64,000 nucleotides of DNA from Paraburkholderia aromaticivorans (GCF_012689525.1 NZ_CP051516.1:124001-188000), one strand, 5' to 3'; shown: positions 17,875 through 29,250, counted from the stretch's first letter. Made by a program: numbers and translations. Notes: generated by a model not told the origin, from the sequence alone.

Positions 17875-19209
17875 TCACTTCTTTGAAGCGAGGCCGCCCA
17901 GACCGCCGAGCAAGTTGCCGCCAGTCGCACCGCCGGCGGACGTCGCCGCGCCGCTCAAGGTGCCGGTGACGGTGGTCAGGAGGCCGGTGATCGGTGCGAG
18001 CGGGTTGCCGGTTCCGCCGCTGCTACCGGATCCCGTGGCCGAGCCCAGCGCGCCGGTCAGCGTCGACACCACCGATGTCGCCGGTGCGAGCAGATTGCCG
18101 CCGCTGCTCGTCGCGCCGCTCAATGCGCCCGTAACCGAGCTCACGACGCCGGTGAGCGGCGCAAGCGGACTGCCCGAGCCCGCTCCGCCGAGGCTGCCGG
18201 TCAAGGTGCCGACCACGTTGGTCAACGGCGCGAGCGGGCTGCCGGCGCCGCTGCCGCCCGTCAGGCCGCCGCTCAAGGTGCCGGGCAGCGCGGTGAGGAT
18301 GCTGGTCAGCGGGGCGAGCGGCGAGCCCGCGCCGCCGCCGCTGCCCGGATTCAGAATGCCCGTGATGCCGCCGAGCGGATTGCTGCTACCGGAGCCGCCC
18401 GCCGTCAGCAGGCCGCCCGCGGACGTGACCGTGTCGCCGAGCTTGGTGACGACGTTGCCGAGATTGTCACCGATCGGATTGCCGGTCGCGCCGCTGAGCT
18501 TGCCGCCGGCGCTGTCGAGGCCAGGGCCGATTGTCGAGAGCAGTCCGTTCAGCGGTGCGCCGAGACCGGTCGTGTCGCCGACGGTTTGCGTCGTCTGCAC
18601 GAGCGTGCTCGTGATCGGCGTGATCGCGGTGCTGACCGTCTGCGTGACTTGCTGGATCGGGCCGTTCGTCAACTGCGAGCCGAGTTGCGTCCCCGGGCCG
18701 CTAACGGCGTTGCCGACCGTCGAGACGGCGCTGCCGAGCGGATCGGTGGAATTGCCCAACTGGCTCAAGCCGTTCGCCACGCCCGTACCGACTGCGGTCA
18801 CGCCGTTGCCGAGATTCGACACGACATTGCCGAGCGCCGTGGTGGTCACCGGATTCGCGCCCGGAATCGGCGTGAGGCCGATCTGGCCGCCGACGGCGGA
18901 GACGGTTTGGCCGACGGCGGTGACGACGTTGCCGGTGTTTTGCACGACGACGCCGACGGGGTTGGCGCTGGTGGGCGTCGGAGTTGGCGTGGGCGTCGGT
19001 GTCGGTGTCGGCGTCGGCGTTGGCGTTGGCGTGGGAGTCGGCGTGGGAGTCGGCGTGGGCGTGGGCGTTGGCGTTGGCGTCTGCGTCGGCGTCCCGTCGC
19101 CCGATCCGCTCCCCACGCCCGGCCTGGTCAAGGTGCTTCCGCATCCCGTCAGGATGATCATCAACGCGACGCACATGGCGATCGCCGTCAGCTTGAATTT
19201 GCGATTCAT
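17875..19209 (-). CDS. Repeat-rich collagen-like lipoprotein
   Basis: A 444-residue surface or periplasmic lipoprotein. A lipoprotein signal (MNRKFKLTAIAMCVALMIIL) ends in the lipobox LTGC. A low-complexity (Thr-Pro)n stretch of about 45 residues follows, then Gly/Ser/Thr-rich sequence with repeated blocks such as GSPLAPLT, each followed by V..LTG.L. and separated by 25-35 residues. The Thr-Pro stretch is a likely extended linker through peptidoglycan. Its repeated DNA is prone to slippage, so length variation is expected. The ATG at 19209 fits the signal peptide; an in-frame start 48 bases upstream would spoil it. Confidence 0.8.
   Translation of the reverse strand: MNRKFKLTAIAMCVALMIILTGCGSTLTRPGVGSGSGDGTPTQTPTPTPTPTPTPTPTPTPTPTPTPTPTPTPTPTPTPTSANPVGVVVQNTGNVVTAVGQTVSAVGGQIGLTPIPGANPVTTTALGNVVSNLGNGVTAVGTGVANGLSQLGNSTDPLGSAVSTVGNAVSGPGTQLGSQLTNGPIQQVTQTVSTAITPITSTLVQTTQTVGDTTGLGAPLNGLLSTIGPGLDSAGGKLSGATGNPIGDNLGNVVTKLGDTVTSAGGLLTAGGSGSSNPLGGITGILNPGSGGGAGSPLAPLTSILTALPGTLSGGLTGGSGAGSPLAPLTNVVGTLTGSLGGAGSGSPLAPLTGVVSSVTGALSGATSSGGNLLAPATSVVSTLTGALGSATGSGSSGGTGNPLAPITGLLTTVTGTLSGAATSAGGATGGNLLGGLGGLASKK
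18961..19086. repeat. Low-complexity GGCGTN hexamer array encoding Thr-Pro repeats
   Basis: A run of GGCGTC/GGCGTT/GGAGTC/GGCGTG hexamers, each reading Thr-Pro on the minus strand. Copies vary at the third codon bases but keep the protein repeat, which suggests selection for the dipeptide rather than only recent slippage. Confidence 0.85.
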
Positions 19210-19468
19210 GGTCCGGTCCCCCGTAGTTTGGTCATTACTTGGGGGAACTAATTGCAAGGCCTATGCCATTTCTATCTGCGTGGCCGTCTAACGAAAGAAA
19301 TGCATATGAATCAACGTGTTGGCCACATGAGAGCAGAAGCCGGCCAGGCTTCATTCAACCGATGTGTCGCGGAACACCTCAGCGCGCGGCCGATGCGTAA
19401 CGTAACGCAAGGCGAGCGCGTTTCGTATGCCGCCGCACGCGACGACGCAGCAGCGGCGCGCCTTCGCG

Positions 19469-20680
19469 TCAGATCTTCAAACGCCGCAACACCTTCGGAC
19501 CGACGAGCGCGATCAACGCGGAACAGATCGCGACCACCGACAACCCGATCGGCAAACTGGTCACCTGCGTCACCGCGCCGATGATCACCGGCCCAAGCAG
19601 CAGCCCGAAGTACGCCAGCCCGGCAACATGCGCGAGTCCTTCCGCCGGATGAATGCCTTTGACGCTCGCTGCCGCCGCGAACAGCACGGGCATCATGTTC
19701 GCGAGCCCAAGACCCATCAGCGTGAAGCCGATCAGCGCCGCAACCGCATTCGGCAGCAGCAGCGCGCCGACCATCCCGACGCAGGCGAGCGTCGCGCTTG
19801 CCATCACCAGTTGCGGCGCGCCGAAGCGGGCGCGCACCGCGTCGCCGGCAAATCGCGCGGCCGCCATCCCGCCCGAGAACGCAGCGTAGGCCGCGCTCGC
19901 GAGCGCGGGCGTGGCCAGCACGACATCGCGCATATAGACGGTCGCCCAGTCGTACATCGCGCCTTCCGCGATCAGCGCGACCAGCGCCATCGCGCCGAGC
20001 GCCCACAACGCCGGCGAGCGCCAGCGATTCGCGCGCGGCGTGGCGGAGTCGGGATGATCGGCATGCGGCACGTGCGGCAGCACGGAAGGACAGGCGGCGA
20101 TCAGCACGAGCGCGCTGACCGCGGCAGCCAGCGCGAGATGCACCGCCGGCGCCATGCCGCGCGACAGCAGCGCGCCGCCGACCGCCGCACCGAACATCCC
20201 GCCGACGCTGAACATGCCGTGCAACGACGACATGATCGGCTTGCCGAGCGCTTTCTCGACGGCGCTCGCCTCGGCGTTCATCGCGACATCGAGCGTGGCC
20301 ATGCCCGCGCCGAAGGTGGCCAGCACGACCAGCAGCAGCCAGTAAGCCGGCACCACCAGAATCAGCGCCGCGCACACCGCCATCACGAGGCCGCCCGTGA
20401 GGCAGGCGCGGCGCGTGCCGACCCGCGCGATCCACGAAGCATTGGCCGCCATCGCGCCGATCGAGCCGCCGGCGACGGCCAGCAAGGCAAACGAGAGCAG
20501 TGCGGCGTTCAGATGAAAACGGTCGCGCACCGTCGGCACGTGCACTCCCCACGACGCGTACATCATGCCGGCGATGAAGAACACCGCCATCGTGGCAATA
20601 CGGGCTCGCTGCCGCGCGGTATCGGAGAGGTCGCGGTGAGCGGCGGGAAGGGCGGCGAATTCGGAGGAGCGGTCTGACAC
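19469..20680 (-). CDS. MFS transporter
   Basis: A 403-residue membrane protein with about 12 hydrophobic segments. HVPTVRDRFHLNAALLSFALLAVAGGSIGAM and VDVAMNAEA-type motifs (here TLDVAMNAEASAVEK) place it near the YbjJ-like / fucose permease-like MFS branch. SLHGMFSVGGMFGA and EGAMYDWATVYMRD are also typical. The substrate is unknown. It is divergent from the HugZ-like gene. Confidence 0.86.
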   Translation of the reverse strand: MSDRSSEFAALPAAHRDLSDTARQRARIATMAVFFIAGMMYASWGVHVPTVRDRFHLNAALLSFALLAVAGGSIGAMAANASWIARVGTRRACLTGGLVMAVCAALILVVPAYWLLLVVLATFGAGMATLDVAMNAEASAVEKALGKPIMSSLHGMFSVGGMFGAAVGGALLSRGMAPAVHLALAAAVSALVLIAACPSVLPHVPHADHPDSATPRANRWRSPALWALGAMALVALIAEGAMYDWATVYMRDVVLATPALASAAYAAFSGGMAAARFAGDAVRARFGAPQLVMASATLACVGMVGALLLPNAVAALIGFTLMGLGLANMMPVLFAAAASVKGIHPAEGLAHVAGLAYFGLLLGPVIIGAVTQVTSLPIGLSVVAICSALIALVGPKVLRRLKI

Positions 20681-20873
20681 GGAAATCTCGAGGAGGGGTG
20701 ACGCGCGAGAAAGCGCGTTGAAAGCGAATTTCCGATTCTAACGAAGCATGCTGTCTTATGCTTGGAAGGCGCAATCCGCCTACTTGCGATTGTTCAGCCT
20801 GGACGTGCCAGGCGTCGGGCGGTCCGCTTGCCGGTTTTTGTGATTCGCCGCTCATCTATCGAGGAACACGCAC

Positions 20874-21536
20874 TTGAATATTCCCGCTCACGCTCCGCTG
20901 CATCTGCTGCACACAGCCGCTGTCGGCACGCTCGCCACGCACGCGCGCCAGCCGGAAGGTTTCCCTTATCCGTCCGTGCTGCCGTTCGCGCCGAACTTGC
21001 AACATCGTCCGACGATCCTCGTGAGCCGGCTCGCCGAGCATACCCATAACCTGCACGCCGACCCGCGCGCCGGTTTTCTGGCCGTCGACGCCCCCGACGG
21101 CGACGTGCTGAGCGGCCAGCGTGTCACCTTGCTCGGCACCTTCGAACCGGTCGACTCGACGCCCGAAGTGGTGCAGCGTTATCTGCGTTATCACCCCGAC
21201 GCGGAGCGCTACCTCGTGCTCGGCGACTTCACTTTCTGGGTTATGAGGCTCGAGCGGCTGCGTTATATCGGCGGCTTCGGTGCAATGGGGTGGCTTGCCG
21301 GCGATGAACTCGATCCATTGCCGCCACTCGGTTTCGATGAAGAGAACGCGCTGATCGCGCAATTCGCGGCTCACTCCGGCAGTAAGGGTGAATTTCAGCT
21401 GCTTGGCGTCGATCGATATGGCGTGGATCTGAAACTGAACGGTGAACGCAGCCGTTTTCCCTTCGACGATGCCCAACCCAATACTGAAACCTTACGCGCG
21501 GCGCTAGAAGATTGCATGCAGCGCTACGTGAATTAG
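20874..21536 (+). CDS. HugZ-like heme utilisation / pyridoxamine phosphate oxidase-fold protein
   Basis: A 220-residue protein with an FMN-binding split-barrel domain (about residues 10-150: GTLATHARQPEGFPYPSVLPFA, then RAGFLAVD, RVTLLGTFEPV) and a C-terminal DUF2470-like domain (ENALIAQFAAHSG, LLGVDRYGVDL, RFPF). HugZ relatives degrade or bind heme. Whether this one does cannot be told here, as no heme uptake genes are adjacent. The start is TTG at 20874, preceded by GAGGAA; no in-frame ATG fits the fold. Confidence 0.82.
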   Translation: MNIPAHAPLHLLHTAAVGTLATHARQPEGFPYPSVLPFAPNLQHRPTILVSRLAEHTHNLHADPRAGFLAVDAPDGDVLSGQRVTLLGTFEPVDSTPEVVQRYLRYHPDAERYLVLGDFTFWVMRLERLRYIGGFGAMGWLAGDELDPLPPLGFDEENALIAQFAAHSGSKGEFQLLGVDRYGVDLKLNGERSRFPFDDAQPNTETLRAALEDCMQRYVN

Positions 21537-21932
21537 TTGTTTCCCGCCGTTTGGGGAAAACACTCATGCGTAATAACAGCGCAGACCGCCTGTCGCAATA
21601 GGTTACGACGTCTCATGTTAAAGCTCTCATGGCGTGAAATGTTGATGCCAAATCGCAATCTTAAATTTCATTTTTTGATAGTCAATCCCGTAATTACTGA
21701 TGCCGACTGCGTTTTTCAGCAAAATGCGAAATCAGCTATTTGAAAGGGAGTGATGTAGTTCGGTGGTCGACGGAAATTTTTTGAAACGAATTCGGATTAA
21801 TTTTACGCACTCTCTTCTGTAATCTTTCTATTTTGTGTTAATCTCGCCATCAAATTCCGAGGCATGATCCACCTTCAAAGGGCAAGCTGGCTTAAGACTG
21901 GCAGTCATTTATCCAAACCACAAAGGGAACCT
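21537..21932. other. AT-rich regulatory region upstream of the H-NS gene
   Basis: No gene is supported in these 396 bases. The region is clearly richer in A and T than its surroundings (for example AATTTCATTTTTTG and GAATTCGGATTAATTTT). H-NS proteins prefer such DNA and often repress their own gene, so autoregulation is a reasonable inference. Confidence 0.45.
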
Positions 21933-22235
21933 ATGTCTTCCTACAAGGAACTACTCGCCCAGCGCGAGAAGCTCGAAAAGCAGATCGAAGAAGCGAAGTC
22001 GCGCGAATACGCTGAAGTGTTGAATGAGATCAAGCAGAAAATGACCGACTACGGCATTTCTCTGACAGAACTCGGCGGCGGTCGTGCCGCCAAGGGTGCT
22101 AAAGCCGCGCGTCCGCGCGCAGGTGTCGCACCGAAGTATCGCGACCCGGATAGCGGCAGCACGTGGTCGGGCCGTGGCAAGCCGCCGCGCTGGATCGCAG
22201 GTCTGGATCGTGAGAAGTTTCTGATCCAGAAGTAA
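21933..22235 (+). CDS. hns: H-NS family nucleoid protein
   Basis: A 100-residue protein. The N-terminal coiled coil (SYKELLAQREKLEKQIEEAKSR) drives oligomerisation. The C-terminal DNA-binding domain carries the H-NS core: YRDPDSGSTWSGRGKPPRWIAG, with the RGKPP loop that reads the minor groove of AT-rich DNA. It silences horizontally acquired genes in this family, which is relevant to the AT-rich cargo in the island of this same window. ATG 21933 is preceded by AAAGGGAACC. Confidence 0.95.
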   Translation: MSSYKELLAQREKLEKQIEEAKSREYAEVLNEIKQKMTDYGISLTELGGGRAAKGAKAARPRAGVAPKYRDPDSGSTWSGRGKPPRWIAGLDREKFLIQK

Positions 22236-22341
22236 TGTTTTGGCCAGCCGCTTCTTTGCCAGCAACTAATGCTTCTGGCCATCAAGTCATACGAATAGCT
22301 TCAATCAGATGCACTTTATAGCGTCTGCCGTTGCGAAAGAG

Positions 22342-22372
22342 AACCGCGTACCGTCGAGGACGCGGTTTTTTA
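22342..22372 (+). terminator. Rho-independent terminator after the H-NS gene
   Basis: AACCGCG (22342-22348) pairs with CGCGGTT (22361-22367), followed by TTTTT. Confidence 0.85.
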
Positions 22373-22510
22373 TTGCCACAACCAATGCCGTGGTTTTTGT
22401 CGCGTGAACTCCACCAAGCTTGAACGCGAATGCTTTTCGTTTAGATAAGCGGCTGATTTAAAAGGATTTTTTTAGACATCTCCAGCGCGTTTCGAGATGC
22501 GCCGGGTAGA

Positions 22511-23797
22511 ATGCAAGAAGTGAACTTTCATGCCGCTTCTGAGATGCCTGCCGCCACCGCTGCCCAATCCGCCGAAAAACATCGCGTTGCGCGCAAAAGT
22601 ACCTTTGTCAGTATTGCGCTCAATACGGTGTTGATGACGCTGCAAATCGTCATCGGTGTGTTTGCGCACTCGCAGGCATTGGTCGCCGACGGTGTCCATT
22701 CCCTCGCCGATCTGATTTCCGATTTTGTCGTGCTGATTGCCAATCGGCACAGCGGCGCAAAGCCTGACGCAGATCACAATTACGGACATAGCCGCTATGA
22801 AACCGTGGCGTCGTTATTTTTGGGCGCGCTCCTAATCGCAGTGGGCGTCGGCATGTTGTGGCGAGCCGGAACGCGTCTCGCCGATTTGCAAAACATCCCC
22901 GCCGTGCATATGAGCGCGCTCGCGGTCGCGGTGCTGGTTCTGATTTCCAAAGAGAGTCTGTTTCGCTACATGCTGCGCGCGGCGCAACGCGTGCGTTCCG
23001 CCATGTTGATCGCCAATGCCTGGCATGCGCGCTCCGACGCGGCGTCGTCGTTGGTGGTCGCGATCGGTATTGTCGGCAGCCTTGCCGGCGTGCGACTGCT
23101 CGATCCGATTGCCGCGGCGATCGTCGGCTTCATGGTGGCGCGCATGGGCTGGATGTTCGGCTGGGACGCGCTGCAAGATCTCTCCGACCGCGCGCTCGAC
23201 AACGCCGCCACCGCCGACATGCGCGCGCTGCTGCTCTCGACGCCCGGCGTACGCGACGTGCACGAAATGCGCACGCGCAAGATGGGCGACTTCGCGCTCG
23301 TCGACGCGCACATTCTGGTCGATCCGCTGATCTCGGTATCCGAGGGACACTACATCGCCGAGTCGGCGCGTCTGCGCGTGCTGACGGACAACCGCGTGCT
23401 CGACGCGTTGATTCATGTCGATCCCGAGAACGATGCGCTTGCGCGTCCGCTCTTCAATCTGCCTACTCGCGAGCGGGTGATCGCGGAGGTGAACACCGCG
23501 TTGGCGCCTCACGGCGTGAAGGCGGCGGCGGTGAATATCCACTACCTGAGCACGGGACTGGATGTCGAAGTTGTGCTGCCGGATGCGTTGTCGTCGGGCG
23601 CGCTGGACAGCGAAACGCAACGGCTTGGGCGGATAGATCTGGCGGCGCTCAAGACTCGCCTGGGCGCGCGCAGAGTGGAACTGCTACAGGAATTGGACGC
23701 GGTGTCCGCGGAAGCCGATCCGGCGACGCTCGGCGCCAAAGCCGGCGTGGCCATTGAAGAACGTACTAAGGCGACGGAACCGCACAGCGCGACTTGA
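22511..23797 (+). CDS. Cation diffusion facilitator (CDF) metal exporter
   Basis: A 428-residue inner-membrane exporter of divalent metals. The transmembrane part (about residues 30-225) has DGVHSLADLISD in helix 2 (first metal-site aspartates), HNYGHSRYETVAS in the cytoplasmic loop, and HARSDAASS in helix 5 (His/Asp metal site). A cytoplasmic dimerisation domain with VHEMRTRKMGDFALVDAHILVD follows. The HxxxD pair is the zinc-type arrangement, so Zn2+, Co2+, Fe2+ or Mn2+ are candidates. An acidic C-terminal tail extends beyond the usual fold. Confidence 0.92.
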   Translation: MQEVNFHAASEMPAATAAQSAEKHRVARKSTFVSIALNTVLMTLQIVIGVFAHSQALVADGVHSLADLISDFVVLIANRHSGAKPDADHNYGHSRYETVASLFLGALLIAVGVGMLWRAGTRLADLQNIPAVHMSALAVAVLVLISKESLFRYMLRAAQRVRSAMLIANAWHARSDAASSLVVAIGIVGSLAGVRLLDPIAAAIVGFMVARMGWMFGWDALQDLSDRALDNAATADMRALLLSTPGVRDVHEMRTRKMGDFALVDAHILVDPLISVSEGHYIAESARLRVLTDNRVLDALIHVDPENDALARPLFNLPTRERVIAEVNTALAPHGVKAAAVNIHYLSTGLDVEVVLPDALSSGALDSETQRLGRIDLAALKTRLGARRVELLQELDAVSAEADPATLGAKAGVAIEERTKATEPHSAT

Positions 23798-23853
23798 TAC
23801 CCGCGGCGCCGCGCGAGCATGCTGCCGCGTGGCGTCGTTAAGCCATCAACGGA

Positions 23854-24312
23854 TCACAGCGGCAGTTGCGTATCGAATTTGATCTCGCGCAGCACCACGC
23901 TCGTGCGAACCTGCGCGACGGCGGGAATCTTGAAGATGCGTTCGTGCAGAAAGCTGTCGTACGCCTTGATATCCGGCGCGACGATCTTGAGGATGTAGTC
24001 CGATTCCCCGGTCGTGCTGTAGCACTCGGTGACTTCCGGGCAGGTGGCGATTTCCCGCTCGAACTGTTCCACGCCGCCTTCGGTGTGCCGCGTGAGGTGA
24101 ATATGCGCGAGGGCGCACACGTGCAGCCCGAGCTTTTCCCGATCCAGCAGCGCCGTGTAGCGCTGGATGACCCCCGATTGCTCCATGTCCTTGATGCGCC
24201 GCCAGCATGGCGTGCTCGACAGGCCGACCTGGTCGGAAATTTCTTGCACCGAGCGGCGTGCGTCGAGCTGCAATAGGCGCAGGATTTTTTGTGAGAACGT
24301 ATCGAGTGTCAA
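23854..24312 (-). CDS. Lrp/AsnC family transcriptional regulator
   Basis: A 152-residue regulator. The winged helix-turn-helix is at residues 1-60 (ILRLLQLDARRSVQEISDQVGLSSTPCWRRIKDME), followed by the RAM ligand-binding domain (HIHLTRHTEG, VTECYSTTGESDYILKIV). It resembles Lrp paralogues that respond to amino acids. It faces the CDF exporter gene tail to tail. Target genes are unknown. Confidence 0.92.
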   Translation of the reverse strand: MTLDTFSQKILRLLQLDARRSVQEISDQVGLSSTPCWRRIKDMEQSGVIQRYTALLDREKLGLHVCALAHIHLTRHTEGGVEQFEREIATCPEVTECYSTTGESDYILKIVAPDIKAYDSFLHERIFKIPAVAQVRTSVVLREIKFDTQLPL

Positions 24313-24402
24313 CTGCGCCTCCGTTTGCGTCGCCGTATCAACGCATGGTAGAGGGCGCGAAAACGAAACGCAATGTAAAACGGCTTCGACGAGGGAGATT
24401 AC

Positions 24403-25032
24403 CTAATTTGCCGGTTCCTCAGCGGCGTTTTGTCCTGTGCCGTCCCCATCTTTACCCGCTGCGAGCGTGATCGCCTGACTTGCGCGCAGATCCTTCAACA
24501 TGTTGCAGAAAAGCGCGCCTTGTTCGATCGCGTCGTCCAGCGCCACATGCGTATGCGGATGTTCGTCGAACCAGTGTTTGGGAAAGCGCGGCTTGATGTT
24601 CTTGCGGTACGGCAGGCCGGTCATGGCGAAGGCCAGCGTCTTGATGTCGAGCGCCGACCAGGAAAACGGACAGCGGCCAACGAACCGCATCATGTACCAG
24701 AACATATAAGTGAAGTCGAAGCCGGCCGGCATCGCCACGAACACGGGTTTGCCCGGCAACGCTTCAACCCAGTCGACATACGCCGCCAATGCGGCCGCCG
24801 GCGTCTGCAAGTCCTTGCGGCAGGCTTCCCATGCTTCGGGCTGCGTCTTCCACCACGCTTCCTGCACGGGATGCGCCTTGGCTCCCTCAAGCAACTCCAG
24901 ATTCGCCGAGAAGGTGGCGATCAACTGCTTGTCTTCCGTGTAGGCGGCGGAGGCGAAACTGAGCATGGAATGCGGACCCGGGATCGGGCCGTCCGCTTCG
25001 ACATCGGTGCTCACGTAGATTTCGCTGCTCAT
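24403..25032 (-). CDS. 3'-5' exonuclease-like protein (DnaQ/RNase H fold)
   Basis: A 209-residue protein. The first motif STDVEADGP gives the Asp-Glu pair of DEDD exonucleases, the middle has DIKTLAF, and the third motif [11 protein letters not shown] gives a His followed by Asp, as in DEDDh enzymes. All catalytic residues seem present. It overlaps the upstream MBL gene by four bases (ATGA), so translation is coupled. The substrate is unknown; relatives trim RNA or DNA. Confidence 0.8.
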   Translation of the reverse strand: MSSEIYVSTDVEADGPIPGPHSMLSFASAAYTEDKQLIATFSANLELLEGAKAHPVQEAWWKTQPEAWEACRKDLQTPAAALAAYVDWVEALPGKPVFVAMPAGFDFTYMFWYMMRFVGRCPFSWSALDIKTLAFAMTGLPYRKNIKPRFPKHWFDEHPHTHVALDDAIEQGALFCNMLKDLRASQAITLAAGKDGDGTGQNAAEEPAN

Positions 25033-25673
25033 GCCTCGACTCCGTCGGCGACGTACGGATTGGTGCGGCGTTCTGCGCCGAACGTCGAAGTGGGACCGTG
25101 GCCCGGAACGAAGGTAACGTCGTCACCGAGCGGCCAAAGTTTTTCACGGATCGAGCGCACCAGATCCTCATGATTGCCGCGCGGAAAATCCGTGCGCCCG
25201 ATCGAGCCGGCGAACAGCACGTCGCCCACCAGCGCGAGTCGATGCGCGCGGCTGAAGAACACCACATGGCCCGGCGTATGGCCCGGGCAGTGATAGACCT
25301 CGAGCGTTTCGTCGCCGAACTGCACGCTCTCGCCGTTCTGCAACCAGCGATCCGGTTCGAACGCTTCGGCGGCCGGAAAGCCGAAGCGCGTGCTTTGATC
25401 CGGCAGCTTGTCGAGCCAGAAGTGTTCGTCGGGATGCGGGCCTTCGATCGGCACGCCGTAGTGCGTGGCCAGCGTCTTCGCGCCCGCGCAGTGATCGATG
25501 TGACCGTGCGTCAGAAAAACTTTTTCGACCGTCACGTTCTGCCGCGCGATTTCGCCCTGAATGATGTCGAGGTCGCCGCCCGGATCGACGACGGCCGCGC
25601 GTCCGGTTGCCTCGCAAACGAGCAGCGAACTGTTCTGCTGGAACGGCGTGACGGGGATCAAGGTGACTTTCAT
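25029..25673 (-). CDS. MBL-fold hydrolase, glyoxalase II-like (YcbL type)
   Basis: A 214-residue metallo-beta-lactamase fold protein. [10 protein letters not shown] is the zinc-binding HxHxDH motif. [32 protein letters not shown] and [14 protein letters not shown] supply the other ligands. This set is typical of YcbL and related glyoxalase II-like thioesterases. It is the first gene of a two-gene unit with the exonuclease-like gene. Confidence 0.92.
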   Translation of the reverse strand: MKVTLIPVTPFQQNSSLLVCEATGRAAVVDPGGDLDIIQGEIARQNVTVEKVFLTHGHIDHCAGAKTLATHYGVPIEGPHPDEHFWLDKLPDQSTRFGFPAAEAFEPDRWLQNGESVQFGDETLEVYHCPGHTPGHVVFFSRAHRLALVGDVLFAGSIGRTDFPRGNHEDLVRSIREKLWPLGDDVTFVPGHGPTSTFGAERRTNPYVADGVEA

Positions 25674-25814
25674 GGATGACGGCGCCGCTGGAAAAACGTT
25701 GATTGTACCGGCCTCTCGCCCACGTTCGCCGAGGGTGCTGAAGCCCCGACGCAGCAGGCTTTGGGCTGCTCATTTTTGCAGCATGCGTGAAAATTCATCA
25801 AGGTTTTCAGTCGC

Positions 25815-25846
25815 TTGCCAACCCGGAATTCTGTTTTAGGTATAAT
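25815..25846 (+). promoter_or_regulatory. Promoter-like sequence for the structured RNA
   Basis: A consensus -10 box TATAAT lies at 25841-25846. TTGCCA at 25815-25820 could be the -35 box, but the 20-base spacing is longer than ideal. The expected start of transcription, near 25851, coincides with the 5' end of the predicted closing stem of the RNA. Confidence 0.5.
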
Positions 25847-25850
25847 GCAC

Positions 25851-26070
25851 CTCATGCACAGGGAACTGTGCGTGCCACAAGGCGGTGCGTCCCCATCAAA
25901 AATGGGCACGCGGATCGCCACTCAAGTATGGGCTGTCGCACTTTTGGACGGCCATCAAGTATCGATGCTTTCGATGCACACGTCTTGCCCAGCCAGGCGC
26001 CGCGCGCCTGCTACGGACTTAACTGCCGTGACGCTGGGTGGGGCCTACGCCGCCGTTCCTGCACGCTGAG
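25851..26070 (+). ncRNA. Candidate structured noncoding RNA, about 220 nt
   Basis: No convincing protein is encoded here. The ends pair with each other: CTCA (25851) with TGAG (26067), and GGAAC (25862) with GTTCC (26055). Inside is a long hairpin, GGCG/CGCC, GCGT/ACGC and CCCAT/ATGGG (25881-25919). A three-way junction follows: CCCAGC 25988 with GCTGGG 26033, enclosing AGGCGC/GCGCCT and ACGG/CCGT hairpins. The 5' arm of the first hairpin could instead pair with GGGG, ACGC and CGCC at 26040-26054. 6S RNA is one possible identity. I find no RNase P, tmRNA or common riboswitch motifs. The 600-base gap before rlpA is otherwise empty. Confidence 0.5.
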
Positions 26071-26310
26071 TTTCGCGCGCAAGAACGTGTTTGCCACGTT
26101 CGATGGCGGCATGTGGGGTCTGGTCAGGCTGCCGGGGACAGGTTGCGCCAGACGTGAAAATTAACCGTGCGGTAGCGGCTGAGTGAGCCGCATCCGGGCT
26201 TTGACGTTCTGCGCTCGTCTGCGCGGCGCGTTGTCGTCCATTGCCGCCGGAGTCGCAGGCAACACGCTCAAGTTTGCGTGATGCGGCTCGACAATGTGAT
26301 TGCACGTCTT

Positions 26311-26913
26311 ATGAAAACTCGGTTATCCCGTGGTCTGGGGACTCTTTTTGCCTTTTTTGTGCTGGCGGGTTGCGCCACGCCTCCGGGCGCAGGTAGCACG
26401 TCGGATAGCGGCGTGCCGCAAAGCACGAAATTGACGCAGGCGGGCTCCTTCGGACCGCAAGCTTTCGGTAGCGCGCCGGCCTCCGACGCGACCGCCCAAG
26501 GCTCGTCGCTGGCCGATGCAAAGCCTCTTACCGATGACGGTTCCGGCATCTCGGACTTTCATCAGACCGGCCGCGCTTCGTGGTACGGCCGTGGCTTCCA
26601 TGGCCGCCGCACCGCCAACGGCGAACGCTACGATATGCACGCGCTGACCGCGGCGCATCGTACGTTGCCGCTCGGCTCCTATGTGCGCGTGACCAATCCG
26701 GCCACGTCGCGCTCGGTCGTCGTGCGTATCAATGATCGTGGTCCGTATGCGCGCGGCCGCGTGATCGATCTGTCCATGGCTGCCGCGTCCGTGCTCGACA
26801 TGCGCCACGCAGGCACGGCGCGGGTGGAGATTGAAAGTGTGACGCAGCAGGAAGCGCGCGCTGCGGGTAATGAAATGCTGGCGTCGAACTCGGATTCGAT
26901 CGCCCAGAAGTGA
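26311..26913 (+). CDS. rlpA: RlpA-like septal ring lytic transglycosylase lipoprotein
   Basis: A 200-residue outer-membrane lipoprotein. The lipoprotein signal MKTRLSRGLGTLFAFFVLAGC ends in the lipobox LAGC. A Ser/Ala-rich linker is followed by the double-psi beta-barrel: ASWYGRGFHGRRTANGERYD, PLGSYVRVTNP and RINDRGPYARGRVIDLS (with the catalytic Asp). There is no SPOR domain, so it is a short form of the family. It cleaves glycan strands lacking stem peptides at the septum. ATG 26311 is chosen because it starts the signal peptide; ATG 26281 would add ten residues. Confidence 0.88.
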   Translation: MKTRLSRGLGTLFAFFVLAGCATPPGAGSTSDSGVPQSTKLTQAGSFGPQAFGSAPASDATAQGSSLADAKPLTDDGSGISDFHQTGRASWYGRGFHGRRTANGERYDMHALTAAHRTLPLGSYVRVTNPATSRSVVVRINDRGPYARGRVIDLSMAAASVLDMRHAGTARVEIESVTQQEARAAGNEMLASNSDSIAQK

Positions 26914-26990
26914 TGTAGCGGCGGCGAGCGCGCTTCTGGCGCGCTCCTCGTAGCGCCGCGCTGCACGGCGGCCTCTTGGGTTGTGTCCGC

Positions 26991-27024
26991 AGAAAAACGA
27001 AGGGCCGCATTGCGCGGCCCTTTT
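26991..27024. terminator. Bidirectional terminator between rlpA and rsmI
   Basis: GGGCCGC (27002-27008) pairs with GCGGCCC (27014-27020), with AAAAACGAA on the left and TTTTCGTTT on the right. It can stop both the plus-strand rlpA and the minus-strand rsmI transcripts. Confidence 0.85.
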
Positions 27025-27040
27025 CGTTTGTCCGTCAGCT

Positions 27041-29224
<2,184 letters not shown>

Positions 29225-29250
29225 GACTGATTCCGAAGGAGAGCTAGTTG

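Noticed and set aside
17777..19291. 504-residue Pro/Val-rich protein opposite the lipoprotein
   Set aside because: It is a mirror frame of the lipoprotein gene, with the repetitive Val-Gly image of the Thr-Pro array. The lipoprotein has a proper signal peptide, lipobox and terminator.
25815..26069. 84-residue protein in the structured RNA region
   Set aside because: Its start overlaps the promoter-like sequence, it has no ribosome site, and the sequence shows no family or coding bias.
25851..26070. RNase P RNA or tmRNA
   Set aside because: I find none of the conserved RNase P core (for example GAGGAAAGTCC) and no ANDERFALAA-type tag sequence or tRNA-like ends.
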